Assembly (NCBI GenBank): GCA_009908505.1
Contig: JAAAPD010000069.1
Coordinates: 1-64,000 of the forward strand
Length of the DNA: 64,000 bases
Direction of reading: 5' to 3'
From: Alphaproteobacteria bacterium
GTDB taxonomy: Bacteria; Pseudomonadota; Alphaproteobacteria; Rhodobacterales; Rhodobacteraceae
Within the stretch, counting starts at the first letter, position 1. Every line of letters starts with the position of its first letter. A model generated the notes under the pieces. That model saw only the letters and a list, made by a program, of their open reading frames with translations. It had not been told where the DNA came from and made no database searches. The position numbers and the translations under genes are program-made. Below, one piece after another: positions 36,257 through 45,630 of this stretch.

Positions 36257-36970
36257 ATGGCCAAGGATCATGAAACCGGCCGGGCGGACAGGCTGCCGGT
36301 CAGCCAGCGCATCGACAGCCGCGTGGCCGCCGACCCCAAGCGGCGGCAGATGCGCCCGACGGACTGGGCGATCCGGGGCGAGCTGTTCCTTAACTGCAAT
36401 TGCACGGTCTTCTGCCCCTGTGTCGTCAGCCTGGGCCAGCACCCACCGACCGAGGGCAGTTGCAAGGCCTGGATGGCGATCGCCATCGACGAGGGCCATT
36501 ACGAGGGGGCGGATCTGACGGGCCTGAACGTCGGTCTTCTGGCCGAGATCCCGGGCCGCATGGCCGAGGGCAACTGGAAGGTCGCCGTCTATGTCGACGA
36601 ACGGGCCAGCGAACCGGCCTACCGGGGGCTGCTGAAGATCCTCAGCGGCGAGGCGGGGGGCACCACGGGCCTGTTCACCATGCTGGTGAGCGAGATCATC
36701 GGCGCCGAGCGCGAAAGGGTCGAAATCCTGCGCGAGGGGCCGCGCCGCGGCCTTTACATCGGCCGCAAGGTGCAGGGCGAGATCGAGATGATCCCCGGCG
36801 CCGACCCCGGTCATCCGGTTGTCATGACCAACACGCAATACTGGATGGGCCCCGACGTGATCGCCGCTCGCGGTCTGAAATCCAAGGTGCGCGACTATGG
36901 CCGGGTCTGGGACCTTTCGGGCAAATCGGGCGAGATCTGTGCCATCGACTGGAAGGGCCCGGGCCGATGA
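36257..36970 (+). CDS. DUF1326 domain protein
   Basis: A 237-residue protein. The family signature begins at WAIRGELFLNCNCTVFCPC, with Cys47, Cys49, Cys53 and Cys55 in a possible metal or disulfide cluster. Other parts include AWMAIAIDEGHYEGADLTGL and NTQYWMGPDVIAA. Function unknown. The N-terminal 35 residues are charged and may not belong; an ATG at 36350 would start nearer the domain. The ATG at 36257 has aggagaggg upstream. Its stop overlaps the DinB start as ATGA. Confidence 0.85.
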   Translation: MAKDHETGRADRLPVSQRIDSRVAADPKRRQMRPTDWAIRGELFLNCNCTVFCPCVVSLGQHPPTEGSCKAWMAIAIDEGHYEGADLTGLNVGLLAEIPGRMAEGNWKVAVYVDERASEPAYRGLLKILSGEAGGTTGLFTMLVSEIIGAERERVEILREGPRRGLYIGRKVQGEIEMIPGADPGHPVVMTNTQYWMGPDVIAARGLKSKVRDYGRVWDLSGKSGEICAIDWKGPGR

Positions 36971-37476
36971 TGATCACGCCGGATTACTGCCGAGCCATGG
37001 CCCGCTACAACCAGTGGCAGAACAAAGCGGTGTCCGATTGCGTCGCCGGGCTGTCGCCCGCGGCGCTGAGCGAGGATCGCGGCGCTTTCTTCGGCTCGAT
37101 CCTCGGGACGCTGAACCACCTGCTCTGGGCGGACCTGATTTGGCTGTCGCGGCTGAACGGGTCCGAGGCGCCGACGCAGGCGCTGGCCGATAGCCCGGCC
37201 ATGACACCCCATGCGCGCGAGTGGGCCCGGCTTCGGTTCCTCGCCGATGGGCGGCTGCGCGAATGGGCGCGGGGGCTGGATGCTGTCGACCTGGTGGGCG
37301 AGTTGACTTGGCGGTCGGGGGCGACCGGGGCCGAGATGCGGCACCCCATCGCGCTGTGCGTGATGCACCTGTTCAACCACCAGACCCATCATCGCGGTCA
37401 GGTCCATGCCATGCTGACCGCCGCGGGGCACGATCCCGGCGTCACCGACCTTGCCATGATGCCGGACGGGGCGTGA
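36967..37476 (+). CDS. DinB-family metal-dependent hydrolase/transferase-like protein
   Basis: A 169-residue four-helix protein of the DinB/YfiT superfamily. The metal triad is His51 (LGTLNHLLWADLIWL) with His138 and His142 (LFNHQTHHRGQVHAML). Members include thiol-dependent S-transferases and DNA-damage-induced proteins; the substrate is not predictable. It is cotranscribed with the DUF1326 gene (ATGA overlap) and a small zinc-ribbon-like protein one base downstream. Confidence 0.9.
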   Translation: MMITPDYCRAMARYNQWQNKAVSDCVAGLSPAALSEDRGAFFGSILGTLNHLLWADLIWLSRLNGSEAPTQALADSPAMTPHAREWARLRFLADGRLREWARGLDAVDLVGELTWRSGATGAEMRHPIALCVMHLFNHQTHHRGQVHAMLTAAGHDPGVTDLAMMPDGA

Positions 37477-37477
37477 G

Positions 37478-37708
37478 ATGCCGTTGACCATCGCCATCGT
37501 CGTTGCGGTGATCGTCTTCCTTTGGTGGTCTCATCGCCGGGCCGTGGCCGAGTCCACGCCAAAGGCGCCCGAATGCGTCTGGCTGGCCTCCGGTGAAATG
37601 CGCGGTAGGCTGCGCGAGTATCGCTGCGACACCTGCGGTGTGACAGGTTATACCACAGGCGACGGGCCGCCCGCGACCTGCAAGAAGGACCTCAAGGGCC
37701 GGGGCTGA
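37478..37708 (+). CDS. Small membrane protein with Cys-rich zinc-ribbon-like domain
   Basis: A 76-residue protein. The N-terminus is a membrane helix (LTIAIVVAVIVFLWWSHRR), and the soluble part carries Cys33, Cys50, Cys53 and Cys68 (YRCDTCGVTGYTT, PATCKKDL), a plausible zinc site. It starts one base after the DinB stop, so it is probably part of that operon. I do not recognise a named family. Confidence 0.6.
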   Translation: MPLTIAIVVAVIVFLWWSHRRAVAESTPKAPECVWLASGEMRGRLREYRCDTCGVTGYTTGDGPPATCKKDLKGRG

Positions 37709-37918
37709 GGCGGCGCGCCCTGCGGGCCGCTGCCGGAAAAATGGTCGTTTTCGTGGCAATAACCGCCTTGGATGGTTGTTTTCCCGTTTCAAGGGCTGTT
37801 ACCCTTCGCCGCAGGGAAGGGCGGCAGTGAGGCTGCTCGACCCTCTGATAACAGAGGCGAACAAGGGGCTTACGTTAAAAACGTGCAGGCCATCTAGTTT
37901 GACCGGACAGGAGGGAAC

Positions 37919-38338
37919 ATGTTCAAACACATCATGATGCCTGTCGACCTGGCCCATGCCGACAAGCTGGACCGGGCGATGACAGTGGCCGCCGATCAGG
38001 CCAAGCACTACGGGGCCAAGGTGACCTATGTCGGTGTCACCGCAGCCACGCCGGGGTCCGTTGCGCGGACCCCCGAGGAATACGCCGATAAACTGGCCAA
38101 GCTGGCCGCCGCCCAGGCCGAACTTCACGGTATCGACGCCGGGTCCCACCCGGTTGTCAGCCACGACCCGGCGGTCGACCTTGACGACAAGCTGATCGAG
38201 GCGCGCAAGGAGCTCGGTGCGGATCTCGTGGTCATGGCCACGCACCTGCCCAACATGGCCGACATGTTCCTTCCCGGGCACGGCGGCGAACTGGCACGGC
38301 ACTCGCAAGTCAGCGTGTTCCTGGTACGCCCCGCCTGA
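37919..38338 (+). CDS. Universal stress protein (UspA family)
   Basis: A 139-residue single-domain Usp (MFKHIMMPVDLAHADKL, ADLVVMATHLPNMADMFLPG, HSQVSVFLVRPA). The C-terminal ATP-binding pattern G-2x-G-9x-G(S/T) is modified (PGHGGELARHSQ). It has a strong ribosome site (caggaggg) and lies 58 bp upstream of a BCCT transporter gene, so the two are probably coexpressed. Confidence 0.9.
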   Translation: MFKHIMMPVDLAHADKLDRAMTVAADQAKHYGAKVTYVGVTAATPGSVARTPEEYADKLAKLAAAQAELHGIDAGSHPVVSHDPAVDLDDKLIEARKELGADLVVMATHLPNMADMFLPGHGGELARHSQVSVFLVRPA

Positions 38339-38396
38339 CGGGGCTGCCGATCCGCACGAACAATCAATCTGATAATCAATTACAGGGAACCCATAG

Positions 38397-40103
38397 ATGT
38401 CGGATGAAACAGACATTCAGGGGATACCGACGCCCGAAGGGCACTCGGATATCATCGAGACCGATTACAAGATCGGTCAGGACAATATCGAAACCAAGAT
38501 CGGGCCCTTCGGGCTCGATATTCACAACCCGGTCTTCGTGATCTCTGGGATGACCGTGATCGCCTTCGTGGCCTATGCGCTTGTGGCGCCGGGCCATGCG
38601 AATGGACTCTTCAACGGGGTCGATGCAAGTGCCGTTGAAGGCTGCGAGCCGGGTGCCTTTTGTGACCTCGGGATGCGGTCCTACCTGACCTCGACCTTCG
38701 ACTGGTTCTTCCTGTCGGCGGCCAACCTCTTCGTGCTCTTCAGCCTGTTCCTGATCGTGTCGCCCTGGGGCGGTGTGCGCCTGGGCGGGACCGATGCCCG
38801 GCCCGACTACAGCTATGCCGGCTGGTTCGCGATGCTTTTCGCCGCCGGCATGGGGATCGGCCTGATGTTCTTCGGGGTGCTCGAACCTGCCTACTACTTC
38901 GGCACACCATGGGGCGACGAGCCGTTGGGCGCTGTCCGACCCTTCACCGAGGACGGTGTGCTGATCCAGGAAAACGTGGCAGAGGCCCGGCGCATGGCGC
39001 TGGCCGCGACCTCGTATCACTGGGCACTACACCCTTGGGCGATCTATGCGGTCGTGGCGCTTGCGCTGGCCTTGTTCAGCTACAACAAGGGCCTGCCGCT
39101 GACGATCCGCTCGGCCTTCTATCCGATCTTCGGTGATCGCGTCTGGGGCTGGACCGGCCACATTATCGACACCCTGGCGGTCTTCGCAACGCTCTTCGGC
39201 CTGGCGACCTCGCTGGGTTTCGGCGCGCAGCAGGCCAACGCGGGGCTGGAGTATGTCTACGGCATTCCCAACACCACGACAGTGCAGGTCATCCTGATCA
39301 CCGCGATCACCGCGGTGGCGCTGGTCTCGGTTGTCCGGGGCTTGGACGGGGGCGTCAAGGTCTTGTCCGAGATCAACATGAGCATTGCCTTGGTGCTGTT
39401 GCTCTTCGTGCTCTTCGCCGCCGGCGCCGCGACCATCCTGTCCGAATTCGTCACCGGTCTTGGGGCCTACTTCAAGGAGTTGATCCCGCTGTCGACGCCC
39501 TTCGGGCGCGAAGATGACGGATACCGTCAGGGCTGGACCGCCTTCTACTGGGCCTGGTGGATCAGCTGGTCACCCTTCGTGGGCATGTTCATCGCCCGCG
39601 TCAGCCGGGGCCGGACCGTGCGCGAGTTCGTCACCTGCGTGCTGGTGATCCCGAGCATCGTGTGTGTCTTCTGGATGGCCGTCTTCGGTGGCGCCGCTAT
39701 CAATGACATCATCGCCAACCCCGAAGCCAGCGCCGTCAAGGCCCAGGTGATCGACAGCTACAACCCGCCGCTGTCGCTGTTCGCGATGCTGGAGAGCCTG
39801 CCGCTTGCGGCCATCACCTCGACCATCGGCATCGTGCTGGTCATCGTCTTCTTCGTGACCAGCTCGGACTCCGGGTCGCTGGTGATCGACACGATCACCG
39901 CGGGCGGCAAGGTCGACGCGCCGGTGCCCCAGCGGATTTTCTGGTGCACCTTCGAGGGGCTCGTCGCCATCGCACTGCTGATCGGCGGCGGATTGGGGGC
40001 GCTCCAGGCCATGGTGATTTCCACCGGGCTGCCCTTCACGATCATCCTGCTGATCATCTGTTACGCGATCCTGCGTGGCCTGATGGCAGAAAAGCGCGGC
40101 TGA
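38397..40103 (+). CDS. BCCT-family betaine/carnitine/choline transporter
   Basis: A 568-residue inner-membrane carrier with about twelve helices. The family signature is TAFYWAWWISWSPFVGMFIA followed by RVSRGRTVREF. Other markers are AMLFAAGMGIGLMFFGVLEP, LATSLGFGAQQANAGLEYV and VTSSDSGSLVID. It should import a quaternary ammonium or related zwitterion such as glycine betaine, ectoine or DMSP; specificity is not predictable. The cytoplasmic N-terminal extension is acidic. A terminator follows. Confidence 0.92.
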   Translation: MSDETDIQGIPTPEGHSDIIETDYKIGQDNIETKIGPFGLDIHNPVFVISGMTVIAFVAYALVAPGHANGLFNGVDASAVEGCEPGAFCDLGMRSYLTSTFDWFFLSAANLFVLFSLFLIVSPWGGVRLGGTDARPDYSYAGWFAMLFAAGMGIGLMFFGVLEPAYYFGTPWGDEPLGAVRPFTEDGVLIQENVAEARRMALAATSYHWALHPWAIYAVVALALALFSYNKGLPLTIRSAFYPIFGDRVWGWTGHIIDTLAVFATLFGLATSLGFGAQQANAGLEYVYGIPNTTTVQVILITAITAVALVSVVRGLDGGVKVLSEINMSIALVLLLFVLFAAGAATILSEFVTGLGAYFKELIPLSTPFGREDDGYRQGWTAFYWAWWISWSPFVGMFIARVSRGRTVREFVTCVLVIPSIVCVFWMAVFGGAAINDIIANPEASAVKAQVIDSYNPPLSLFAMLESLPLAAITSTIGIVLVIVFFVTSSDSGSLVIDTITAGGKVDAPVPQRIFWCTFEGLVAIALLIGGGLGALQAMVISTGLPFTIILLIICYAILRGLMAEKRG

Positions 40104-40126
40104 TCCCCGCACCCAAACGAAAGAGG

Positions 40127-40161
40127 CGGGCCGTCCCATCGGGGCGGCCCGTCCGCTTTTT
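40127..40161 (+). terminator. Intrinsic terminator of the usp-BCCT operon
   Basis: CGGGCCGTCCC (40127-40137) pairs with GGGGCGGCCCG (40141-40151), followed by TCCGCTTTTT. Confidence 0.8.
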
Positions 40162-40223
40162 CGCGGTTGAAGTTCTGGCGCGCGGGCTATCTGGTCGGAT
40201 CGTCGATCCAAGCGGAGTGCGTC

Positions 40224-41636
40224 ATGACCGCCCCCATCATCCTGTGGTTCCGGCGCGACCTGCGCCTGTCCGATCATCCGGCCCTGAGCGAGGCCGTTGC
40301 CTCGGGCCGACCGGTGATCCCCGTCTTCGTGCATGACGAGGTCGTGGAAACTCATGGCGCCGCGCCGAAATGGCGGCTGGGCCTTGCCGTTGCCGCCCAT
40401 GCCGAGGCGCTGGAGGACCGCGGCGCGCGGTTGGTCCTGCGGCGGGGCAAGGCGTTGGACGTGTTGCGGGACCTGGTGTCCGAGACCGGGGCCGGGGCGG
40501 TCTGGTGGACCCGCACCTATGACCCCGACGGCATTGCCCGCGACAGCGCCGTCAAGTCGGCCCTGAAGGAGGATGGTATCGACGCGCGGTCCTTCGCGGG
40601 CCATGTGCTGTTCGAACCCTGGACGGTCGAGACCGGGACCGGCGGCTTCTACAAGGTCTACACGCCGTTCTGGAAGGCCGTGCGCGACCGTGTTCCGGCC
40701 GACCCGCAGCCGGCGCCGGGGCGCATCCCGGCGCCCGAAAGCTGGCCCGTCTCCGACAGGCTGGACGACTGGGCGATGGGCGCGGCCATGCGCCGTGGGG
40801 CCGACGTGGTGGCCGATCACGTCACGGTCGGCGAAGAGGCCGCGCGCGGCCGGCTAGGGGCCTTCATCGCCAACAAGATCGAAGACTACGCCGAGTGCCG
40901 CGATTTTCCGGCCCGCGACGGCACCTCGCACCTGTCCGAGAACCTGACATATGGCGAGATTTCCCCGGTTGCGCTGTGGCATGCCGGCCAGCGTGCCATG
41001 GCCGAGGGCAAGCGCGGCGCCGAGACCTTTCTTAAAGAGGTCGTCTGGCGCGACTTCGCCTATCACCTCGTCTATCACACCCCGCGCATCACCTCCCGCA
41101 ACTGGCGCGAGGAATGGGAGGCCTTCCCCTGGAACGAGGACGAGACCGAGGCCGTGACGCGCTGGAAACAGGGTCGCACGGGCGAGCCCTTCGTCGATGC
41201 GGCGATGCGAGAGATGTACGTGACCGGCACCATGCACAACCGGGCGCGGATGATCGTCGCCTCTTACCTGACCAAGCATCTGCTGAGCCATTGGCGCGTC
41301 GGGCAGAGATGGTTCGAGGCGTGCCTGATCGACTGGGACGCGGCCTCCAACGCGATGGGTTGGCAATGGGCGGCGGGGTCGGGGCCGGATGCCACGCCCT
41401 ATTTCCGCGTCTTCAACCCGGCCACGCAGCTCGACAAGTTCGACCCCGACGGCACCTACCGCGCCCGCTGGATCGCCGAGGGCCGCTCCCGCCCCAGTGA
41501 CACGGCCTTGTCCTATTTCGACGCGGTCCCCAAGTCCTGGGGCCTGTCCGCCGATGCGGCCTATCCGGCGCCGGTGGTGGACTTGAAGGAGGGGCGCCAG
41601 CGGGCGCTGGACGCCTATCAGAACCGGGCGTTCTAG
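40224..41636 (+). CDS. phr: Deoxyribodipyrimidine photolyase
   Basis: A 470-residue FAD blue-light DNA repair enzyme that splits cyclobutane pyrimidine dimers. The N-terminal Rossmann domain starts IILWFRRDLRLSDHPAL. The FAD domain contains LSENLTYGEISPVALWHA, RDFAYHLVYHTP, MREMYVTGTMHNRARMIVAS and LIDWDAASNAMGWQWAAG, a class I CPD photolyase pattern. Cryptochrome function cannot be excluded. The ATG at 40224 is chosen over an upstream frame start at 40167. Confidence 0.92.
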   Translation: MTAPIILWFRRDLRLSDHPALSEAVASGRPVIPVFVHDEVVETHGAAPKWRLGLAVAAHAEALEDRGARLVLRRGKALDVLRDLVSETGAGAVWWTRTYDPDGIARDSAVKSALKEDGIDARSFAGHVLFEPWTVETGTGGFYKVYTPFWKAVRDRVPADPQPAPGRIPAPESWPVSDRLDDWAMGAAMRRGADVVADHVTVGEEAARGRLGAFIANKIEDYAECRDFPARDGTSHLSENLTYGEISPVALWHAGQRAMAEGKRGAETFLKEVVWRDFAYHLVYHTPRITSRNWREEWEAFPWNEDETEAVTRWKQGRTGEPFVDAAMREMYVTGTMHNRARMIVASYLTKHLLSHWRVGQRWFEACLIDWDAASNAMGWQWAAGSGPDATPYFRVFNPATQLDKFDPDGTYRARWIAEGRSRPSDTALSYFDAVPKSWGLSADAAYPAPVVDLKEGRQRALDAYQNRAF

Positions 41637-41739
41637 CCCCTTGCGTGACAGAAACCGCGCAACCCGCTAACATTTCGCAGAACCGTTTGCCGTGCCGGTG
41701 CGTAGAAGCCTGACAAGCAACAAGAAACGGGAAGACACG

Positions 41740-42948
41740 ATGATCCTGACCACGACCGCAGGGCAAACGGACCTGCCGCGCTATTTCGGACCGGTTTTCG
41801 AAAAGCTGAAGTCCATACCGCGCGGGCGGCTGGACCTGAAGCTGCCCGATGGCCGGGTGTTCCGGGTCGAGGGCAAGGACCCGGGCTATGTCGCCCAGTT
41901 GGATATCCATGACCCCGAGGTCTTCGCCCGCCTGATCCGCGAGGGTGACCTAGGGTTTTGCGACGCCTATCTTGATGGTGACTGGTCCACGCCGGACCTG
42001 ATGGCCTTCATGGATCTTGTCCATGACGAGGCCGAAGAGGTTTATGACGGGTTTCCGGGGCAGGGCCTTCTCAGGGCCTATGAAAAGCTGCGCTTCCTGC
42101 TGCAATCCAACAGCAAGCGGCAGGCCAAGCGGAACATTTCCTATCACTACGATCTGGGCAATGATTTCTATGGACTGTGGCTGGACGACACGATGACCTA
42201 TTCCTCGGCCCTGTTCGAGACCGGCCAGGAAAGCCTGGAAAAGGCGCAGGTGCAGAAATATGCCTCGATGGTCGACCAGATGGGCGCGCAACCGGGCGAT
42301 CATGTGCTCGAAATCGGCTGCGGCTGGGGTGGCTTCGCCGAATATGCCGCCAAGGAACGGGGGCTGAAGGTGACCGGGCTGACCATCAGCGAGGAACAGT
42401 TGAAATTTGCCCGCGACCGGATCGAGAAGGCGGGGCTGTCGGGCCAGGTCGAGTTCAAGTTACAGGATTACCGCGACGAGACCGGCAGCTATGACGGCAT
42501 CGCCAGCATCGAGATGTTCGAAGCGGTGGGCGAAAAATACTGGCCCACCTACTTCGGCACCTTGCAGAAATGCCTCAAGCCCGGCCGCAACGCCACGCTG
42601 CAGATCATCACCGTGCAGGACCGCCGCTGGGAGGTCTACAAGCGCGGCGTGGATTTCATCCAGAAATACATCTTTCCGGGCGGAATGCTTCCCGCGCCCA
42701 AGGTGCTGCGCGCCGAGATCGAAAAGGCCGGCCTGGACGTGGTCCGTTCGATCGAGTTCGGCGAAAGCTATTCGGATACGCTGCGGCGCTGGTATGACAC
42801 GTTCAACGCAAAATGGGACGACGTGGCGGCACTGGGATTCGACGAAAGGTTCCGGCGGATGTGGAACTTCTACCTGACCTCTTGCGCGGGGACGTTTCGC
42901 AGTGGAAACTGCGACGTGACGCAAATCACGGTGACGCGCGGCGCCTGA
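41740..42948 (+). CDS. cfa: Cyclopropane-fatty-acyl-phospholipid synthase-type methyltransferase
   Basis: A 402-residue SAM-dependent methyltransferase that acts on unsaturated phospholipid acyl chains. Landmarks are ISYHYDLGNDFYGLWLDDT and MTYSSALF. SAM motif I is VLEIGCGWGGFAEYAAKE, and the catalytic region is FIQKYIFPGGMLP. It forms cyclopropane rings, or possibly another methylated acyl group, since several homologues in marine bacteria differ in product. The start at 41740 has aacgggaag upstream. Confidence 0.88.
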   Translation: MILTTTAGQTDLPRYFGPVFEKLKSIPRGRLDLKLPDGRVFRVEGKDPGYVAQLDIHDPEVFARLIREGDLGFCDAYLDGDWSTPDLMAFMDLVHDEAEEVYDGFPGQGLLRAYEKLRFLLQSNSKRQAKRNISYHYDLGNDFYGLWLDDTMTYSSALFETGQESLEKAQVQKYASMVDQMGAQPGDHVLEIGCGWGGFAEYAAKERGLKVTGLTISEEQLKFARDRIEKAGLSGQVEFKLQDYRDETGSYDGIASIEMFEAVGEKYWPTYFGTLQKCLKPGRNATLQIITVQDRRWEVYKRGVDFIQKYIFPGGMLPAPKVLRAEIEKAGLDVVRSIEFGESYSDTLRRWYDTFNAKWDDVAALGFDERFRRMWNFYLTSCAGTFRSGNCDVTQITVTRGA

Positions 42949-42991
42949 CGCCGACGGCCCGCCGTGGCACGAGGGCACGGGGGAGTAGGGT

Positions 42992-43432
42992 ATGCCGACA
43001 GCAGCGCGCGCAATGGCGGCGGTCCTTTTCGCGGTTCTGGCGTGGTACGTATCGGGACTGATCGTGCCGCTGTTTCCCGAAAACAAGGAAATGGGCCTGT
43101 TCGCCGAGGTCAACACGGGGCTGGGGCTGATCTGCGGCTGGAAGCTGGCGGGGCCGCGCGGCGGAACGGGCTATGTCAACGCGGTCAGCTACGGGCTGAC
43201 AACGACCGTGGCGCTGGTTGTCGTGGCGCTGTTCACCCATTCCTCGGTCACGATGATCGAGAACAGCCTGCGCAAGTTCTATGACACCCCGGTCGAGGCG
43301 GTGGTCGCGGTATTCGAGTTGATGGTCGAACACGGGACTATGATGCTGACCCCCGAGATCCTGACCACGCTGGGCGTGGGCGGCGTTCTGGCCGGGCTGG
43401 GCACCGAATTCGTGGGGCGCCGGTACAGCTGA
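42992..43432 (+). CDS. trgA: TrgA-family membrane protein (tellurite resistance)
   Basis: A 146-residue protein with about four membrane helices (ARAMAAVLFAVLAWYVSGLI, GLTTTVALVVVALFTHSSV, EILTTLGVGGVLAGLGTEFV). It matches TrgA of the R. sphaeroides trgAB locus, which with neighbouring cysK was reported to contribute to high tellurite resistance. The mechanism is unknown. Here trgA is followed by trgB with a one-base overlap (TGATG) and then cysK, so the arrangement is conserved. Confidence 0.85.
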   Translation: MPTAARAMAAVLFAVLAWYVSGLIVPLFPENKEMGLFAEVNTGLGLICGWKLAGPRGGTGYVNAVSYGLTTTVALVVVALFTHSSVTMIENSLRKFYDTPVEAVVAVFELMVEHGTMMLTPEILTTLGVGGVLAGLGTEFVGRRYS

Positions 43433-44541
43433 TGGAGGTGTTTCTCTTCGGCACGCTGCTGCACCGCCCGGTCTTCGAGGTCGTGGCGGGCGCACCGGGC
43501 CAATGGCGTCCCGCGCGACGGGCGCGGCACCGCGTGGCCCGTGTAAAGGGGCAGAGCTTTCCGATGATGGCCGAGGGCGGCGCCGCGGCTTATGGCGCTC
43601 TGGTCTCGGGGCTGGACCCGCAGGCCCTTGACCGGCTGCATTTCTACGAGGCGGCCTTCGACTACGTCCCCGCCGAGATCGAGGTGCTGGATGCCGCCGA
43701 GCGCCCGGTTACCGCCTTGGCCTACCTGCCGAAACCCGGCCGCTGGCAAGCGGCATCCGAGGACTGGAGCCTGGGCAACTGGATCGCGGGGCAGGGCGCC
43801 TTGACGGTCGAGGCGGCGCGCGAGGCGATGTCGCTGTTCGGGAAGGTTCCGGCAGTGGAAATGGGTCGGCGTCACGGGCAGATCCTGTCACGGGCTGCCG
43901 CCCGCCTGCGCGGGGCGGGCACGCCCCCGGTCGGCGGGCCGTCGCGCGCGGATGTCGCCCTGCAGGCGCGCCGTCATCCCTACATGAATTATTTCGCCGC
44001 CGAGGAGTTGGACCTGTCTTTTCGCCGCTTCGACGGCACGATGAGCCCGGTTGTCGAACGGGCGGTCTGGGTGGCGGGCGATGTTGCGCTGGTCCTGCCT
44101 TATGACCCGGTGCGCGACCGTGTCCTGCTGATCGAACAGTTCCGGCCCGGCCCCTACCTGCGGAACGATCCGTCGCCCTGGTTGCTAGAGCCCATTGCCG
44201 GCCGCGTCGACCCCGATGAATCCCCCCAAGAGGCTGCCCGCCGCGAGGCCATGGAAGAGGCGGGGGTGACGCTGAACCGGCTGGACCCCATCGCCGACAG
44301 CTATGTCAGCCCGGGCACCACGACCGAGCATTTCCACCTCTACCTGGGCCTTGCCGACCTGCCCGATGACCTGCCGGGGCTGGGTGGCAGGGCCGACGAG
44401 GCCGAGGATATCCGGTCGCTGCTCATGGATTGGTCGGAGTTCGACGCACGCCTGACGGCGCGCGGTTTTCGCCTGATCCCGCTGGAATTGGCCGGGCACT
44501 GGCTGGCCCGCAACCGCGAGAGACTGCGCGCATCGGCTTGA
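43432..44541 (+). CDS. trgB: TrgB: gamma-glutamylcyclotransferase-fold/NUDIX fusion protein
   Basis: A 369-residue two-domain protein. The first about 150 residues show a GGCT/AIG2-like fold (EVFLFGTLLHRPVFEVVAG, YGALVSGLDPQALDRLHFYE). The C-terminal part is a NUDIX hydrolase with the complete box GRVDPDESPQEAARREAMEE followed by AGV. It resembles ADP-ribose pyrophosphatase (LIEQFRPGPYLRNDPSPWLLE). The substrates of both halves are unproven. It overlaps trgA by one base and precedes cysK by 54 bp. Confidence 0.87.
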   Translation: MEVFLFGTLLHRPVFEVVAGAPGQWRPARRARHRVARVKGQSFPMMAEGGAAAYGALVSGLDPQALDRLHFYEAAFDYVPAEIEVLDAAERPVTALAYLPKPGRWQAASEDWSLGNWIAGQGALTVEAAREAMSLFGKVPAVEMGRRHGQILSRAAARLRGAGTPPVGGPSRADVALQARRHPYMNYFAAEELDLSFRRFDGTMSPVVERAVWVAGDVALVLPYDPVRDRVLLIEQFRPGPYLRNDPSPWLLEPIAGRVDPDESPQEAARREAMEEAGVTLNRLDPIADSYVSPGTTTEHFHLYLGLADLPDDLPGLGGRADEAEDIRSLLMDWSEFDARLTARGFRLIPLELAGHWLARNRERLRASA

Positions 44542-44595
44542 TGTTGGCCGGTGCCGGTCCTACACCAGAGAAACAGCATTCACGAGGGGGCCGCC

Positions 44596-45630
44596 ATGAC
44601 CATTCGCCAAGACCTTGCCGACACGATCGGGAACACGCCCCTGATCAAGCTGCGCAAGGCGTCCGAGGAAACCGGCTGCACCATCCTGGGCAAGGCGGAA
44701 TTCATGAACCCCGGTCAGTCGGTCAAGGATCGCGCGGCGCTTTTCATCATCCGCGACGCGGTGGAAAAGGGCCTACTGAAGCCCGGCGGCACCATCGTTG
44801 AGGGCACCGCCGGCAATACCGGGATCGGGCTGGCGCTGGTCGGCGCGTCGATGGGGGTCAAGACCGTTATCGTCATCCCCGAGACGCAGTCCCAGGAAAA
44901 GAAGGACATGCTGCGCCTTGCCGGGGCCGAACTGGTGCAGGTGCCCGCCGCGCCCTATCGCAACCCCAACAACTATGTCCGCTATTCTGGCCGCCTGGCC
45001 GAGGAAATGGCGCGCCACAGCAACCTGGGCGTGATCTGGGCCAACCAGTTCGACAACGTGGCCAACCGCCAGGCCCATATCGAGACCACCGGCCCCGAGA
45101 TCTGGGACCAGACCGGCGGCAAGGTCGATGGCTTTGTCTGCGCCGTTGGATCGGGCGGGACCATCGCGGGGGTGGCCGAGGCCCTGCAGCCCAAGGGCGT
45201 GAAGATCGGCCTGGCCGATCCCGATGGCGCGACACTCTACAACTATTACACCACGGGCGAGCACAAGGCCGAGGGCGGCTCGATCACCGAAGGAATCGGG
45301 CAGGGGCGCATCACCGCCAACCTCGAAGGATTCACCCCTGACATGGCCTACAACATCCCCGACGCCGAGGCGCTGCCCATCGTCTTCGACCTGCTGGAAC
45401 ACGAGGGGCTGTGCCTGGGCGGGTCGTCGGGGATCAATGTGGCCGGTGCGATCCGCATGGCCCGCGAAATGGGGCCGGGCCATACCATCGTGACGATCCT
45501 GTGCGATTACGGCACGCGCTACCAGTCCAAGCTCTTCAATCCCGAATTCCTGCGTGAAAAGGGCCTGCCGCTGCCTGGCTTCCTCGACGCGGCACCGCGC
45601 TCGATCCCCGGCGTGTTCGAGGATCAATGA
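44596..45630 (+). CDS. cysK: Cysteine synthase (O-acetylserine sulfhydrylase)
   Basis: PLP enzyme that makes cysteine from O-acetylserine and sulfide. The 344 residues include the internal aldimine Lys44 in NPGQSVKDRAA, the substrate loop TAGNTGIGLALVG and VGSGGTIAGVAEAL. It is slightly longer than E. coli CysK. Sulfide would come from CysI at 29425. In R. sphaeroides cysK is also part of the tellurite locus. Its stop overlaps the start of the MscS gene as ATGA. Confidence 0.92.
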   Translation: MTIRQDLADTIGNTPLIKLRKASEETGCTILGKAEFMNPGQSVKDRAALFIIRDAVEKGLLKPGGTIVEGTAGNTGIGLALVGASMGVKTVIVIPETQSQEKKDMLRLAGAELVQVPAAPYRNPNNYVRYSGRLAEEMARHSNLGVIWANQFDNVANRQAHIETTGPEIWDQTGGKVDGFVCAVGSGGTIAGVAEALQPKGVKIGLADPDGATLYNYYTTGEHKAEGGSITEGIGQGRITANLEGFTPDMAYNIPDAEALPIVFDLLEHEGLCLGGSSGINVAGAIRMAREMGPGHTIVTILCDYGTRYQSKLFNPEFLREKGLPLPGFLDAAPRSIPGVFEDQ

